64,000 nucleotides of DNA from Aquidulcibacter sp. (GCF_020253525.1 NZ_JADCBK010000027.1:1-64000); one strand, 5' to 3'. Positions 1-9,142 are shown, counted from the stretch's first letter. Notes: generated from the sequence alone by a model not told the origin. Program-made: numbers and translations.

Positions 1-187
1 ACCAGGGGGGTAAATCCTGATGAAACACAAGGTCGCCACTTCAACCCTGCTTAGTCCCGCTTACCAATCCCCAATAGTCGGCTTAACCCGGACCGAAGCT
101 CCTCCGCATTGGGAACGGGGAAAGGTTACATGAGGTTTGGGTGGTGGGGGATAAGTTTTTATTTGTCCCTGCAGAAACACCCCTTCA

Positions 188-450
188 CCGGCTTCGCCGG
201 AGCTTCCCCGCGAGCGGGGAAGCGGCGTGCGGAAGCAGTGGGACATGCCGCTTCCCCATTCATGGGGAAGCTGTCCCGAAGGGACTGAAGGGGTCATTTT
301 CATCTGGACCCATTTTGGTGGAAACCTTGTTTCACCAAAATGGATCATCAAGCATGGCCGCGACATCTGGGTCGTCAAGTGTCCGTTTTCTTCGAAAACG
401 GATCGCGTCGCGACGCAGCGAAGCTGCGCACTTGACTACCCCGAGGTCGC
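188..450. repeat. Multi-hairpin palindromic noncoding region
   Basis: Successive perfect inverted repeats: 188-200 (CCGGC-TTC-GCCGG), 202-223 (GCTTCCCCGC-GA-GCGGGGAAGC), 250-271 (GCTTCCCCAT-TC-ATGGGGAAGC), 273-285 (GTCCC-GAA-GGGAC), 310-343 (CCATTTTGGTG..CACCAAAATGG), 383-401 (CCGTTTTC-TTC-GAAAACGG), and an outer 22-bp imperfect repeat 360-381/429-450. Confidence 0.75.
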
Positions 451-528
451 AAGAACAATTTCGTTTGCGGTTTGGTGGGCCGGAAGGATCACCAAAGCGC
501 GTCTAGACAAAAAGAAATCTAAAGCAAT

Positions 529-620
529 GTCATCCCCGCCGGAACGAAGTGGAGAGCGGGGACCTCAGGGGATTTTGCGGCACAAGGGCCCCGATCAGCT
601 TATGCCGTCCGGGATGACAT
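529..620 (+). repeat. Dispersed intergenic repeat, copy A
   Basis: GTCATCCCCGCCG..GCGGGGACC..GGGGA.TTTGCG..AAGGG..CCGTCCGGGAT; closely matches the reverse complement of 20063-20152. Confidence 0.7.
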
Positions 621-638
621 CGCTCACATTACAGCAAA

Positions 639-1517
639 TCAGCGGGTTGGGACGGGGGTTTCGCCGCGATAATCATAGAAGCCGCGGTCGGTTTTGCGGC
701 CGAGCCAACCAGCTTCGACATATTTCACCAGAAGCGGACATGGGCGATACTTTGTGTCGGCCAAGCCTTCATTCAGGATTTGCATGATCGACAAAATCGT
801 ATCGAGGCCGATAAAGTCGGCCAATTCCAATGGCCCCATCGGGTGGTTGGCACCCAGGCGCATCGCCTTATCAATGCCTTCCACCGTGCCGACACCCTCA
901 TACAAAGTATAGACGGCTTCATTGATCATCGGGATCAAGACGCGATTGACGATAAAGGCCGGGAAATCTTCGGCATTGGTGATGGTCTTGCCCATGGCCG
1001 TGACCACGGCGGTGGCGGCCTCATAGGTTTCTTCATTGGTGGCAAGACCACGAATGACTTCCACCAGCTTCATCATCGGCACCGGGTTCATAAAGTGCAG
1101 ACCAATGAAACGCTCTGGCCGGTCGGTCGAGGAACCCAGCCGCGTGATGGACAGGGATGACGTGTTGGACGAGAGAATCGTATCGGGACGGACGATGGCA
1201 CACAGCGACTTAAAGATCGCGCGCTTCACATCTTCCTTCTCGCTGGCCGCTTCAATCGCCAAATCGATCGAAGAAAGGTCTTCAATCGCCGTTGTGGTCA
1301 CGATGCGGGCCAAAGCCGGGGCGATTTCGGCATCTTTAATCAGGCCACGGGCCGCCTGACGGGTCAAATTACGCTCAATCAGGGCGCGGCCTGCGTCCAA
1401 CTTCTCTTGAGAGATGTCGTTCAGGAAGACATCATATCCTGCCAAAGCCGCAACATGGGCAATGCCATTCCCCATTTGACCCGCGCCAACAACGCCAATT
1501 GTTTTGATTTGTGCCAT
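639..1517 (-). CDS. 3-hydroxybutyryl-CoA dehydrogenase
   Basis: 292 aa; N-terminal Rossmann GVVGAGQMGNGIAHVAA, SNTSSLSIT, GLHFMNPVPMMKLVEVI motifs. Confidence 0.92.
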   Translation of the reverse strand: MAQIKTIGVVGAGQMGNGIAHVAALAGYDVFLNDISQEKLDAGRALIERNLTRQAARGLIKDAEIAPALARIVTTTAIEDLSSIDLAIEAASEKEDVKRAIFKSLCAIVRPDTILSSNTSSLSITRLGSSTDRPERFIGLHFMNPVPMMKLVEVIRGLATNEETYEAATAVVTAMGKTITNAEDFPAFIVNRVLIPMINEAVYTLYEGVGTVEGIDKAMRLGANHPMGPLELADFIGLDTILSIMQILNEGLADTKYRPCPLLVKYVEAGWLGRKTDRGFYDYRGETPVPTR

Positions 1518-1733
1518 TTGATGGAAAGACCTGCCCTTTGATATCTAACTGCTTTCTTCGCAGTTGCAGCAAGCTAAGCGCGAGGCGCGATTACGGCAAG
1601 CACCTTGTGCTGCAAACGACGCACTTCAGCGGCATGGCCCTTGCAATCTACCCATCGTAACAGCGTTGGCCGTCCCGTTTCGGATCGTTCCGGTGGCACG
1701 ACGCTTCTGAATTTTGACGACCAGGAGGACTAG

Positions 1734-2126
1734 ATGGCCAATTCAATCGACCTACACGTGGGCCGCCGCTTGCGACGCCGCCGTCGTCTGATGGGCATGA
1801 CCCAACAGCAATTGGCCGATAGCGTCGGTATTCGCTTCCAGCAGATCCAGAAGTATGAATGTGGTGCCAACCGCATCACCGCCAGCCGCTTGTTCGAACT
1901 GGCCGGTGCGCTTTCGATTGCCGTACAATATTTTTATGATGGTTTGTCGACCATGACGGCCGCCAATGAGCCGCCAGCCAATGATGATGAGATCGGACCC
2001 GAAGTTCTGCGTCAAAAAGAAACGCTGGAACTGATCCGCGCCTATTACCGTTTGGGCGAACGCCCACGCCGCCGCCTTCTGGACCTGGCTAAGGCCCTGA
2101 AGGACGACGCCACCGACGCAGCTTAA
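1734..2126 (+). CDS. XRE-family helix-turn-helix transcriptional regulator
   Basis: 130 aa; GRRLRRRRRLMGMTQQQLADSVGIRFQQIQKYECGANRI HTH. Confidence 0.88.
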   Translation: MANSIDLHVGRRLRRRRRLMGMTQQQLADSVGIRFQQIQKYECGANRITASRLFELAGALSIAVQYFYDGLSTMTAANEPPANDDEIGPEVLRQKETLELIRAYYRLGERPRRRLLDLAKALKDDATDAA

Positions 2127-2140
2127 TCGCTTAAGCGCTT

Positions 2141-2602
2141 TTATTTCTTCAAGACAGTCGGCCAGTTACGGTTGGCAGCAGCAATGTTGCCAGCCGTATT
2201 TTGTTGCCAGCGTGCCTGCACGTCTTTGTTATAATTCAGATAAAGCTTGCCGCCGACAATGGCCCACGCATTGGGGTCGATCCCTGCCGTATAGCCTTGG
2301 CTGACCGCCCAAGCGCAATAGCCGCCAAATTGTGGGGCATAACGGGCAGGATTTGCGGCAAAGGCGTCGCGATTGGCGGCACTTGCGAATTGAAACTCTG
2401 CGCCCTGATAATTGACTTTGTATTGCGAGGTGCCTTGGACGGGCTTGCCAGTGGTGAAATAGGCCACTGGGTCATAGCCCTTGATGGCGACATTAGAGCC
2501 AAAGCTGGTCCAAATCGGTGCTTTATCGGCCAAAGCCGGGCTAGAAATCGCCAAGGGGCTGAGGGCGAGGGCCAAAATCAAGGCGAGCTTAAGGGTTTTC
2601 AT
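2141..2602 (-). CDS. YHS domain-containing secreted protein
   Basis: ORF 2141..2785 trimmed to MKTLKLALILALALSP signal peptide; GYDPVAYFTTGKPVQG..YGGYCAWAVS YHS-like motif. Confidence 0.8.
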   Translation of the reverse strand: MKTLKLALILALALSPLAISSPALADKAPIWTSFGSNVAIKGYDPVAYFTTGKPVQGTSQYKVNYQGAEFQFASAANRDAFAANPARYAPQFGGYCAWAVSQGYTAGIDPNAWAIVGGKLYLNYNKDVQARWQQNTAGNIAAANRNWPTVLKK

Positions 2603-2672
2603 GGGGGTATCCTTTCCGTGAATAAGATGTTGGATGGGGTTATGGAGGGGGAAGGGTCGTGTCAGGCGGTGA

Positions 2673-3191
2673 TTACATCGCCGGTTGGATGATTGGGCGT
2701 GGTTCAGAGGGCATCGGGGCATCGGCGACAAAAATCCGGCGCAAATCCCCCAAAAGACCCAAAATATCCGGCAAACGAATGCCAATCAGCACAACAGAAC
2801 CAGCCAATAAGGTCGCAGCTGCGGCAAATAGACCGCCGCCATCATGGTTGGGGTCAATGCCCAAGGGCGTGAACAAATGGAAACTGACCGCGCCGGCCAT
2901 CACCGCAAAGGCAATCAAGGCACCCAGCGCATTCAAACGCTGCAGGCGAGGCAACAAGCCCACGATCAATAGGGTTGAAGCCAAAAGCTCTGCCGAACCA
3001 ATGACATACTGGCTGAAGAGACCGGTATGGGCAAACAGCCCCGGCAAACCCAAAGAGCCTGCCCACCCATCCAAAGCCCCGAAAATCACTTGGGTCTTGG
3101 GGTGGTCGGTAAACTTATAGCGCAAGCTATCGAGAAAAATGGCAGCGCCAAAAACCGAAATGGCCGTAGCCGCAATGTTCTTAAACTTCAT
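2673..3191 (-). CDS. DoxX-family membrane protein
   Basis: 172 aa multi-TM protein; SLRYKFTDHPKTQVIFG, ELLASTLLIVGLLPR. Confidence 0.7.
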   Translation of the reverse strand: MKFKNIAATAISVFGAAIFLDSLRYKFTDHPKTQVIFGALDGWAGSLGLPGLFAHTGLFSQYVIGSAELLASTLLIVGLLPRLQRLNALGALIAFAVMAGAVSFHLFTPLGIDPNHDGGGLFAAAATLLAGSVVLIGIRLPDILGLLGDLRRIFVADAPMPSEPRPIIQPAM

Positions 3192-3355
3192 GGCCGTGGC
3201 CTCCTTATCGTGTCTTGCGGGAGGATACGGGGGCAGATTGGGCCCGGTTACATTGGGGGCCTTTATTTTTAGCCCGATGCCAATTCGCTTTGAATCATGA
3301 GACAGGAGCCTCTAATCCAATCGTCGCGGCACAGCACAAGTTGGACTCCATCGCC

Positions 3356-3751
3356 ATGACCATCACACCCCTTCATCTCCAACGCCTGATCGCCTTGCCT
3401 TATCTGATCCTGGGCGGGTGGTGTTTGTTGGCACCGCATATGGTGGAGGGGTTGATGATCAATCCGGCTTTTCAGCATTTAAGCCCGACGAGCGCGCTCT
3501 TGATTGGTTGTTTTGGCGCGCAGGCGGTTTTGGGTGGGCTGTTCATTTGGTTTAGCCGCTTTACGGCGCAAACCTTCCTTATCTATGCCTTTGCCCTGTT
3601 GCCGTTCTTTGTGTTCAATTATTGGTTTGTGTTTGAGATCCCAATCTTTAACCGCTGGATGGCGCTCGATCTCGGCTCCAATGCCCTTATGCTGGGCCTC
3701 ACTGTTTGGGGTTGGCGATTGGCGCGCAAACACGAAGCTTTGGGCGGCTAG
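3356..3751 (+). CDS. Hypothetical membrane protein
   Basis: ORF 3215..3751, likely start MTITPLHLQRL; several hydrophobic segments. Confidence 0.6.
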   Translation: MTITPLHLQRLIALPYLILGGWCLLAPHMVEGLMINPAFQHLSPTSALLIGCFGAQAVLGGLFIWFSRFTAQTFLIYAFALLPFFVFNYWFVFEIPIFNRWMALDLGSNALMLGLTVWGWRLARKHEALGG

Positions 3752-4119
3752 CCCAAGGGCTTAAAGGCCTGCCACGCGACAAAGGCCAGAAACGGCAGGC
3801 CGATAAGGTCAACCAGCGCGATGCTGCGCAGGCTGGGCGGAGAGCCTGCCGCCCAAAACAGCCCCAGAAATGAGAGCATGCTGAAGCCAACGGCGACCGT
3901 CGCCAGCTGCCGCACCTCGGGCCGAAGGGCAGCCCAGACACAGATCAGGCACACCACCAAAAACAGCGCGGCGCGATGCTGGAACAGCAAGAAGAGCGGT
4001 GAGGCCGCCTCTACCCGATAAAGCTTTGTGATCAAGGCAGGCCGGAATAGTGCCACGGCCGGGATGATATGCACGAGCAAAAGTGCTGCCCAACTCACCT
4101 GCGTCAACATCTTTGCCAC
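3748..4119 (-). CDS. Hypothetical membrane protein
   Basis: 123 aa, four hydrophobic segments; converges with the previous gene with a 4-bp overlap. Confidence 0.55.
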   Translation of the reverse strand: MAKMLTQVSWAALLLVHIIPAVALFRPALITKLYRVEAASPLFLLFQHRAALFLVVCLICVWAALRPEVRQLATVAVGFSMLSFLGLFWAAGSPPSLRSIALVDLIGLPFLAFVAWQAFKPLG

Positions 4120-4154
4120 TCCTTCATGACGGGGGCCAATAGATTATCCTGTTG

Positions 4155-4176
4155 TAACATGTCAATAACATGTTAT
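4155..4176. promoter_or_regulatory. Candidate GntR-family operator
   Basis: Perfect 12-bp palindrome ATAACATGTTAT (4165-4176) plus a second TAACATGT 11 bp upstream (4155-4162 and 4166-4173), just before the regulator start at 4186. Confidence 0.5.
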
Positions 4177-4185
4177 AAAGAGTTT

Positions 4186-4863
4186 ATGGATCAGACCCTA
4201 GCCCCACGCCAAAGCGATCAGGCCCTTGCCTGCCTGAAACGTGAGATCATCTCGTGCCGTTTGGCCCCGGGCGCTCACTTCTCGGAAATTGAATTGTCCA
4301 ATCGCTATGGTTTGGCGCGTGCCGCAACGCGGGCGGCCCTTGCGCGGCTGGCTGAAATGGGTTTGGTCCAGCCGGTGCCCCGTCATGGCTTTGTGGTAAC
4401 GCCCATCACTTTGGCTTCCCTCAAAGATGTGTTTGAATTGCGCTTGATGGTTGAGCCACAGGCCGCCGTTATGGCCGTTGGCAAGATTGATCCGGCCCGT
4501 TTGCGCGCCCTCAATGCCGCCCCACACCTGGCCAAGACGGCAAGCGACCAGCTGGCCTTTGTCGACAGCAATCGCGCCTTTCATGCCGAAATCGCCAAGG
4601 CGAGCGGCAATCGCAGGCTGGCCGCTTTGTTGGAAACCTTGGCCGATGAGATGCAGCGCTTGGTCCATCTTGGCCTGTTTGGCCGGCCCGGTAATGAGGC
4701 CAATCAGCGCGATGCCGATGCCCAGCATGAGGCCTTAATCCAAGCCTTTGAGGCGGGCGATGCCAAGGCCGCAGAGCTTGCGGCCCGCCATCATATCGAG
4801 CATTCGCGGGGCTTGGCGATGGATCAAATCATGAAGGGCTTTGCCCCACTCGAACTCGCATAG
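4186..4863 (+). CDS. GntR-family (FadR/FCD type) transcriptional regulator
   Basis: LKREIISCRLAPGAHFSEIELSNRYGLARAATRAALARLAEMGLVQPVPRHGFVV wHTH and FCD-like C-terminus. Confidence 0.88.
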   Translation: MDQTLAPRQSDQALACLKREIISCRLAPGAHFSEIELSNRYGLARAATRAALARLAEMGLVQPVPRHGFVVTPITLASLKDVFELRLMVEPQAAVMAVGKIDPARLRALNAAPHLAKTASDQLAFVDSNRAFHAEIAKASGNRRLAALLETLADEMQRLVHLGLFGRPGNEANQRDADAQHEALIQAFEAGDAKAAELAARHHIEHSRGLAMDQIMKGFAPLELA

Positions 4864-4875
4864 GGGAGGCAAAGG

Positions 4876-5385
4876 ATGTTTTCACGCGGTCATGATGTGA
4901 TTTTGGACGAGCCCGCCTTCATTCACCCCACGGCTCTGCTCTATGGCAAAGTGCGGATCGGCAAGGGTGCCTCCATTTTTCCTTATGTCGTGATGCGGTC
5001 TGAAATCCACGAAATCCGCATCGGCGCTCGCACCAATATTCAAGACTTCGTCATGCTACATGTTGGCCATTCAACGCCCACCGTGATTGGCGAGGATTGC
5101 TCTATCACCCATCATGTGACCTTGCATGGCTGCGAAATTGGCGACCGCTGTTTGATCGGCATTAATTCCACCATCATGGACGGGGCAAAAATTGGGGCTA
5201 ACTCGATTGTTGCAGAGCATAGTCTGGTGCGGCAGGGGCAGGAATTTCCCGAAAACTCCATCATCGCCGGGGTCCCGGCACGCCTCATCAAAACCAGAGA
5301 CTGCTCTGCGGCCAATCTGATGAACGCCCAAATCTACGAAACCATCGCGCGCGGCTATGCCGAGGGCCGAGACCGGATTGGGTGA
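4876..5385 (+). CDS. Gamma-carbonic-anhydrase-like hexapeptide-repeat protein
   Basis: 169 aa; left-handed beta-helix repeats, GKVRIGKGASIFPYVVMRSE, NIQDFVMLHVGHSTPT, HHVTLHGCEIGDRCLIGINS. Confidence 0.82.
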   Translation: MFSRGHDVILDEPAFIHPTALLYGKVRIGKGASIFPYVVMRSEIHEIRIGARTNIQDFVMLHVGHSTPTVIGEDCSITHHVTLHGCEIGDRCLIGINSTIMDGAKIGANSIVAEHSLVRQGQEFPENSIIAGVPARLIKTRDCSAANLMNAQIYETIARGYAEGRDRIG

Positions 5386-5514
5386 GGGGTGAGTCAGGGG
5401 TGGGTTCCGGCCAAGGATTGCGGAGAGGTCAAGCGCAACATGAAGGTGTGCGGCTATTAAAGAGCTAATAGCTTGGAACGGCCTGAGGCCGCGCAACGCT
5501 CAAACTTGCAAAAA

Positions 5515-5531
5515 GTAGGAAACTTGCCTAC
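5515..5531. promoter_or_regulatory. Candidate parDE operator
   Basis: Inverted repeat GTAGG-AAACTTG-CCTAC with AAACTTGC directly repeated at 5502-5509 and 5520-5527, upstream of parD. Confidence 0.4.
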
Positions 5532-5561
5532 CGTCACGCCATCACGAGGGAGTGTGCGGCC

Positions 5562-5843
5562 ATGTCAAATGTTGAGAAAATCAGCGTTGCCCTAACGCCC
5601 GAAATGGCCGCGATGCTGAAAGAGGCTGTTCGTTCTGGTGCTTATGCCTCGTCGAGTGAAGTGATGCGCGAAGCATTGCGCGAATGGCGTGAGCGCAGAG
5701 ACTATCGTGCCAAGGCAGGCGAACACTTGGGTCAGCTTTGGGACCTAGGTCTTAATAGCGGTGCGGCCGTCGATGGCCCGGATGCCATGGCCCAAATTCA
5801 AGCCAAATTAGCCAAAGCGACCGCTAGCCAGACCGCCGCGTGA
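5562..5843 (+). CDS. parD: Type II toxin-antitoxin ParD-family antitoxin
   Basis: 93 aa; KISVALTPEMAAMLKEAVRSGAYASSSEVMREALREW RHH motif. Confidence 0.88.
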   Translation: MSNVEKISVALTPEMAAMLKEAVRSGAYASSSEVMREALREWRERRDYRAKAGEHLGQLWDLGLNSGAAVDGPDAMAQIQAKLAKATASQTAA

Positions 5844-6124
5844 CCTATCGACTTCTGCCGCAAGCCATTAGGGATATCGAAGGCATCGTCCTGACAATCG
5901 CCGCTGATAATCCCATCGCGGCGCAGCATTGGTTTGATCGCCTTCAGAAAACGCTTTCGAGCCTAGGGGCCATGCCAGAAATGGGGGCGCCACGCTTTGA
6001 TGTGCGACCTGACATGCGCCTGCTTCCGATGGGCCGTTATTTGATCCTGTATCGTGCAGCTGACGCCGTCGCAGAGATTGTGCGCGTTATCCATGGCGCG
6101 CGGGAGTGGGAAGATTTGGTTTAG
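5840..6124 (+). CDS. parE: Type II toxin-antitoxin RelE/ParE-family toxin
   Basis: 94 aa; GTGA overlap with parD; YRLLPQAIRDIEGIVLTIAADNP..RYLILYRA..VIHGAREW. Confidence 0.88.
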   Translation: MTYRLLPQAIRDIEGIVLTIAADNPIAAQHWFDRLQKTLSSLGAMPEMGAPRFDVRPDMRLLPMGRYLILYRAADAVAEIVRVIHGAREWEDLV

Positions 6125-6259
6125 CGATGGACCTCGCCTGACAGGGTGCATGCCATCGGAAGAATATGCCCAAGCCAAGGAAGACTCGAATATGTTAGGA
6201 TCCTATGCCTCATGACCTAGAATGGCTTCAGGCCGCGATCTGCATCGGCCCCCGCCCCT

Positions 6260-6511
6260 TCACCGTTTGCGTCGCCAGTAGGTAAAGGGCTCTTGATAGA
6301 TGTCTTGGTCTAAGTCGGTGAGGGTGCCTTGGATGTGGGCCTGGGCGTCTTTGACGCCTTGATTGTAGAAGAGCGGGCCGATTTCGGCGGCCATAAAGTC
6401 AAACAAGGCCTCAATCGCCAGATTGCCGACCGGCTCGTCAAAGTTTTCGGCGCAGTATTGTTCCAGCGAGGTGACGGCCTCTTTGCGTAGGGCGGGGGTC
6501 AAGGGCTTCAT
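6260..6511 (-). CDS. DUF2164-family protein
   Basis: 83 aa; LRKEAVTSLEQYCAENFDEPVGNLAIEALFDF..EIGPLFYNQGVKDA. Confidence 0.75.
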   Translation of the reverse strand: MKPLTPALRKEAVTSLEQYCAENFDEPVGNLAIEALFDFMAAEIGPLFYNQGVKDAQAHIQGTLTDLDQDIYQEPFTYWRRKR

Positions 6512-6541
6512 GGCAAAGGGGCCTTTCGAAACGGGGGGTGC

Positions 6542-7402
6542 TTAAGCGCCGGCCTCCAGCTTGCGGAATGGATGGGCCTTATAGACGCCCAGGATTTTCA
6601 GTTCGGCCGAGAAGAATTTCAATTCCTGAAGCGCCAATTGCACATTGCGCTCGCTCGGATGGCCTTCAATATCGGCATAAAACTGGGTGGCGTTAAAGCT
6701 GCCGCCGATCTGATAGCTTTCGAGCTTCGTCATGTTCACGCCATTGGTCGCAAACCCACCCATCGCTTTGTACAAAGCGGCAGGAATATTGCGCACCTGG
6801 AAGACAAAGCTGGTGATGCATTTGCCGTCTTCGAGGTCAGCATCCTCTGGCGTGGCCGAAAGGATGACAAAGCGGGTGGCATTGTGGGGTTCATCCTCCA
6901 CATCTGCGCGCAGAATTGGCAGGTCATAAAAGGCCGCCGCCAAGGTAGAGCCAAGGGCTGCGACACTCTTGTCGCCCATTTCGCTGATCTCGCGTACAGC
7001 CCCGGCGGTGTCGGCGGTTTTAACCGCTTCTGCGCCCAGTTCGCGGATGATCTTGCGGCACTGGCCGAGCGCCATGGGGTGAGAGCGGATCTTTTTGATG
7101 TCGGCGAGGGTCGCACCTTTCACGCCCACCAATTGGTGGTGAATGGGGGCGAAATATTCCCCCACGATATAAAGGCCTGCCTCGGGCAGAAGGTGGTGCA
7201 CATCGCCAACCCGACCGGCCAAGGTGTTTTCAATTGCAATCATGGCGCGCACCGCTTTGCCACTGGCAACAGCTGCAAACGCATCTTCAAAGGTTTGGCA
7301 GGGCAAAGGCTCTAAGGAAGGGCAAGCCGCTTTGGCCGCCGCGTGGGAATTGGCCCCCAACTCGCCCTGAAAGGCGATTTTACCTTCAACAAAGTCACTC
7401 AC
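6542..7402 (-). CDS. pheA: Prephenate dehydratase with ACT domain
   Basis: KIAFQGELGANSHAAA, ACT-like SFVFQVRNIPAALYKAMGGFATNGVNMTKLESYQ; likely GTG start overlapping kdsB stop (GTGA). Confidence 0.88.
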   Translation of the reverse strand: MSDFVEGKIAFQGELGANSHAAAKAACPSLEPLPCQTFEDAFAAVASGKAVRAMIAIENTLAGRVGDVHHLLPEAGLYIVGEYFAPIHHQLVGVKGATLADIKKIRSHPMALGQCRKIIRELGAEAVKTADTAGAVREISEMGDKSVAALGSTLAAAFYDLPILRADVEDEPHNATRFVILSATPEDADLEDGKCITSFVFQVRNIPAALYKAMGGFATNGVNMTKLESYQIGGSFNATQFYADIEGHPSERNVQLALQELKFFSAELKILGVYKAHPFRKLEAGA

Positions 7403-8157
7403 GATGCCTGCTCCTGGTACCACGCTCTGGCACCTTCTAAATGTTCGGGTGTGTCGACGCCCTTCGGAAATTCATCGACCGCGCGCGCCACAATCGTCAT
7501 GCCCAATTCAAGGGCGCGCAATTGTTCCAGCTTCTCGCGCACTTCCAAAGGCGATGGCGGTGCAGCAACAAAACGCGCCAAGGCGCGCCGCCGCCAGACG
7601 TAAAGGCCCACATGGCGCTGGATCGGTCCTGGCCCCGTGGGCGCGTCTGCCCGGGTGAAGTAAAGGCAGCGACCCGTTGTCGCACCCCCCTCTGTCCCGT
7701 CTGGCCACGAAACTACGGCCTTCACAACATTGGGATCGGCCCGCTCTGCCGGATCGGTGCTGGGGGATACCAAGGTTGAGAGCGCCGCATCAGGCGCATC
7801 TTCAAGGGCCGCAAGGGCCTGTTGGATCAAGGCTGGGTTCAAGGTTGGCATATCGCCTTGCAGATTGATGATCGGGTCAAAATGACCATCCGGGTCTAAT
7901 TCGGCCAAAGCGGCGTGAATTCGGTCCGATCCAGAGGGCAAATCTGGGTCTGTTAGCACCGCCATTGCGCCGGCTTCTTGGGCGGCGGCGACAATTTCAG
8001 CCTCACCAGCGGCAACAGCCACCGGGCCAAGCTTGGCCAGAAGCGCGCGCTCAATCACCCGTGCAATCATCGGCTTGCCCGCAATATCGGCCAAAGGCTT
8101 GCCGGGCAGCCTGGTTGCGGCCAAGCGTGCGGGGATGACGATAAGGGGTTGCGACAT
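7399..8157 (-). CDS. kdsB: 3-deoxy-manno-octulosonate cytidylyltransferase
   Basis: MSQPLIVIPARLAATRLPGKPLADIAGKPMIARV, LPSGSDRIHAALAELDP, INLQGDMP. Confidence 0.93.
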   Translation of the reverse strand: MSQPLIVIPARLAATRLPGKPLADIAGKPMIARVIERALLAKLGPVAVAAGEAEIVAAAQEAGAMAVLTDPDLPSGSDRIHAALAELDPDGHFDPIINLQGDMPTLNPALIQQALAALEDAPDAALSTLVSPSTDPAERADPNVVKAVVSWPDGTEGGATTGRCLYFTRADAPTGPGPIQRHVGLYVWRRRALARFVAAPPSPLEVREKLEQLRALELGMTIVARAVDEFPKGVDTPEHLEGARAWYQEQAS

Positions 8158-8364
8158 GGTGATGACCCTTTGCGAGCAGGCGTTCTTAATGCCCAAAGCC
8201 AGAGAATGCGAGCCTATGTCTGCGCGGTGCCACAGCACAAACTGTTGAAAGCCGCTGAGACGCATGCCATAGGACAGTCTAATACGCAAAGTCCGCCAAA
8301 CACCCTTGAAAAGAGGGCGGGCGGTTCGAGACAAACACGCGACAACAGGGATATTAGCACCGTT

Positions 8365-9081
8365 ATGAGCAGCAACAATCTGTGGTTCAACATGGTAGCT
8401 GGCGCCTTACTGGCGACCGGCTTGGGCATTATGGGCCTTCGTACTTTGGGTGATATGGTCTATGCCAATGATACAGCGGCCGTAGGCTTTCCAGTAGAAG
8501 TTGCGGAAGTTCCCGCAGGTGGTGCAGAGGCCGCAGCCGGTCCTGAGCTCATGCCAGACTGGGGCACGCTTTTGGCTGACCCCGCCAAAACCGCAGAATT
8601 GGTTGCTGAAGGCGACAAGCTGCACAAGGTTTGCTCGTCCTGCCACAATGTAGAACCCGGAAGCGCCAACAAGACTGGCCCAATGCTGTATGGCATTATG
8701 GGCCGGGTGGCTGGCACCCATGCAGGCTTTGCCTATTCGGATGCGATGAAAGCCTATGGCAAGCCCTGGGATTACGATGGCCTCTATAATTTCTTGAAGG
8801 CCCCGAAGAGCTATATCAAAGGCACCGCCATGGCCTATGCCGGCATGGGCAAGTCCTCAGACCGTGTTGCTTTGGTTGCGTATCTGCGTTCGCTATCGCC
8901 ATCGCCAGCTGCCCTGCCTGCGCCAGACCCAACCCGTGATCCAGCACAAGCAGCTGCAGCCGCCGCTGCCGCCGCCCCAGCAGCTGCGCCTGCAGACGGT
9001 GCCGCCCCTGCGGCTGAAGGTGCTGCCCCTGCCGCTGCGCCAGAAGCCGCCGCACCAGCGACTGAAGCGGCACCAAAATAA
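8365..9081 (+). CDS. Membrane-anchored c-type cytochrome
   Basis: N-terminal TM anchor, haem motif CSSCHN, Met-ligand region MAYAGMGKSSDRVALVAYLRS; Ala/Pro-rich tail. Confidence 0.88.
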   Translation: MSSNNLWFNMVAGALLATGLGIMGLRTLGDMVYANDTAAVGFPVEVAEVPAGGAEAAAGPELMPDWGTLLADPAKTAELVAEGDKLHKVCSSCHNVEPGSANKTGPMLYGIMGRVAGTHAGFAYSDAMKAYGKPWDYDGLYNFLKAPKSYIKGTAMAYAGMGKSSDRVALVAYLRSLSPSPAALPAPDPTRDPAQAAAAAAAAAPAAAPADGAAPAAEGAAPAAAPEAAAPATEAAPK

Positions 9082-9142
9082 ATCTGGTCGGCTCTCGCAG
9101 CCGGTCCATATTGAGATCTGACTCAAACAAAAATTGGAAACT

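Noticed and set aside
1-450. CRISPR array
   Set aside because: Repeated palindromes are few, differ in sequence and have no regular spacer pattern; no cas genes nearby.
141-787. ORFs over the palindromic region (121 and 186 aa)
   Set aside because: Translations are low-quality, Arg/Ser/Gly rich and run through several perfect hairpins; more likely noncoding.
6572-7315. 247-aa ORF antisense to pheA
   Set aside because: Overlaps the full pheA gene, which has clear ACT-domain motifs; treated as spurious.
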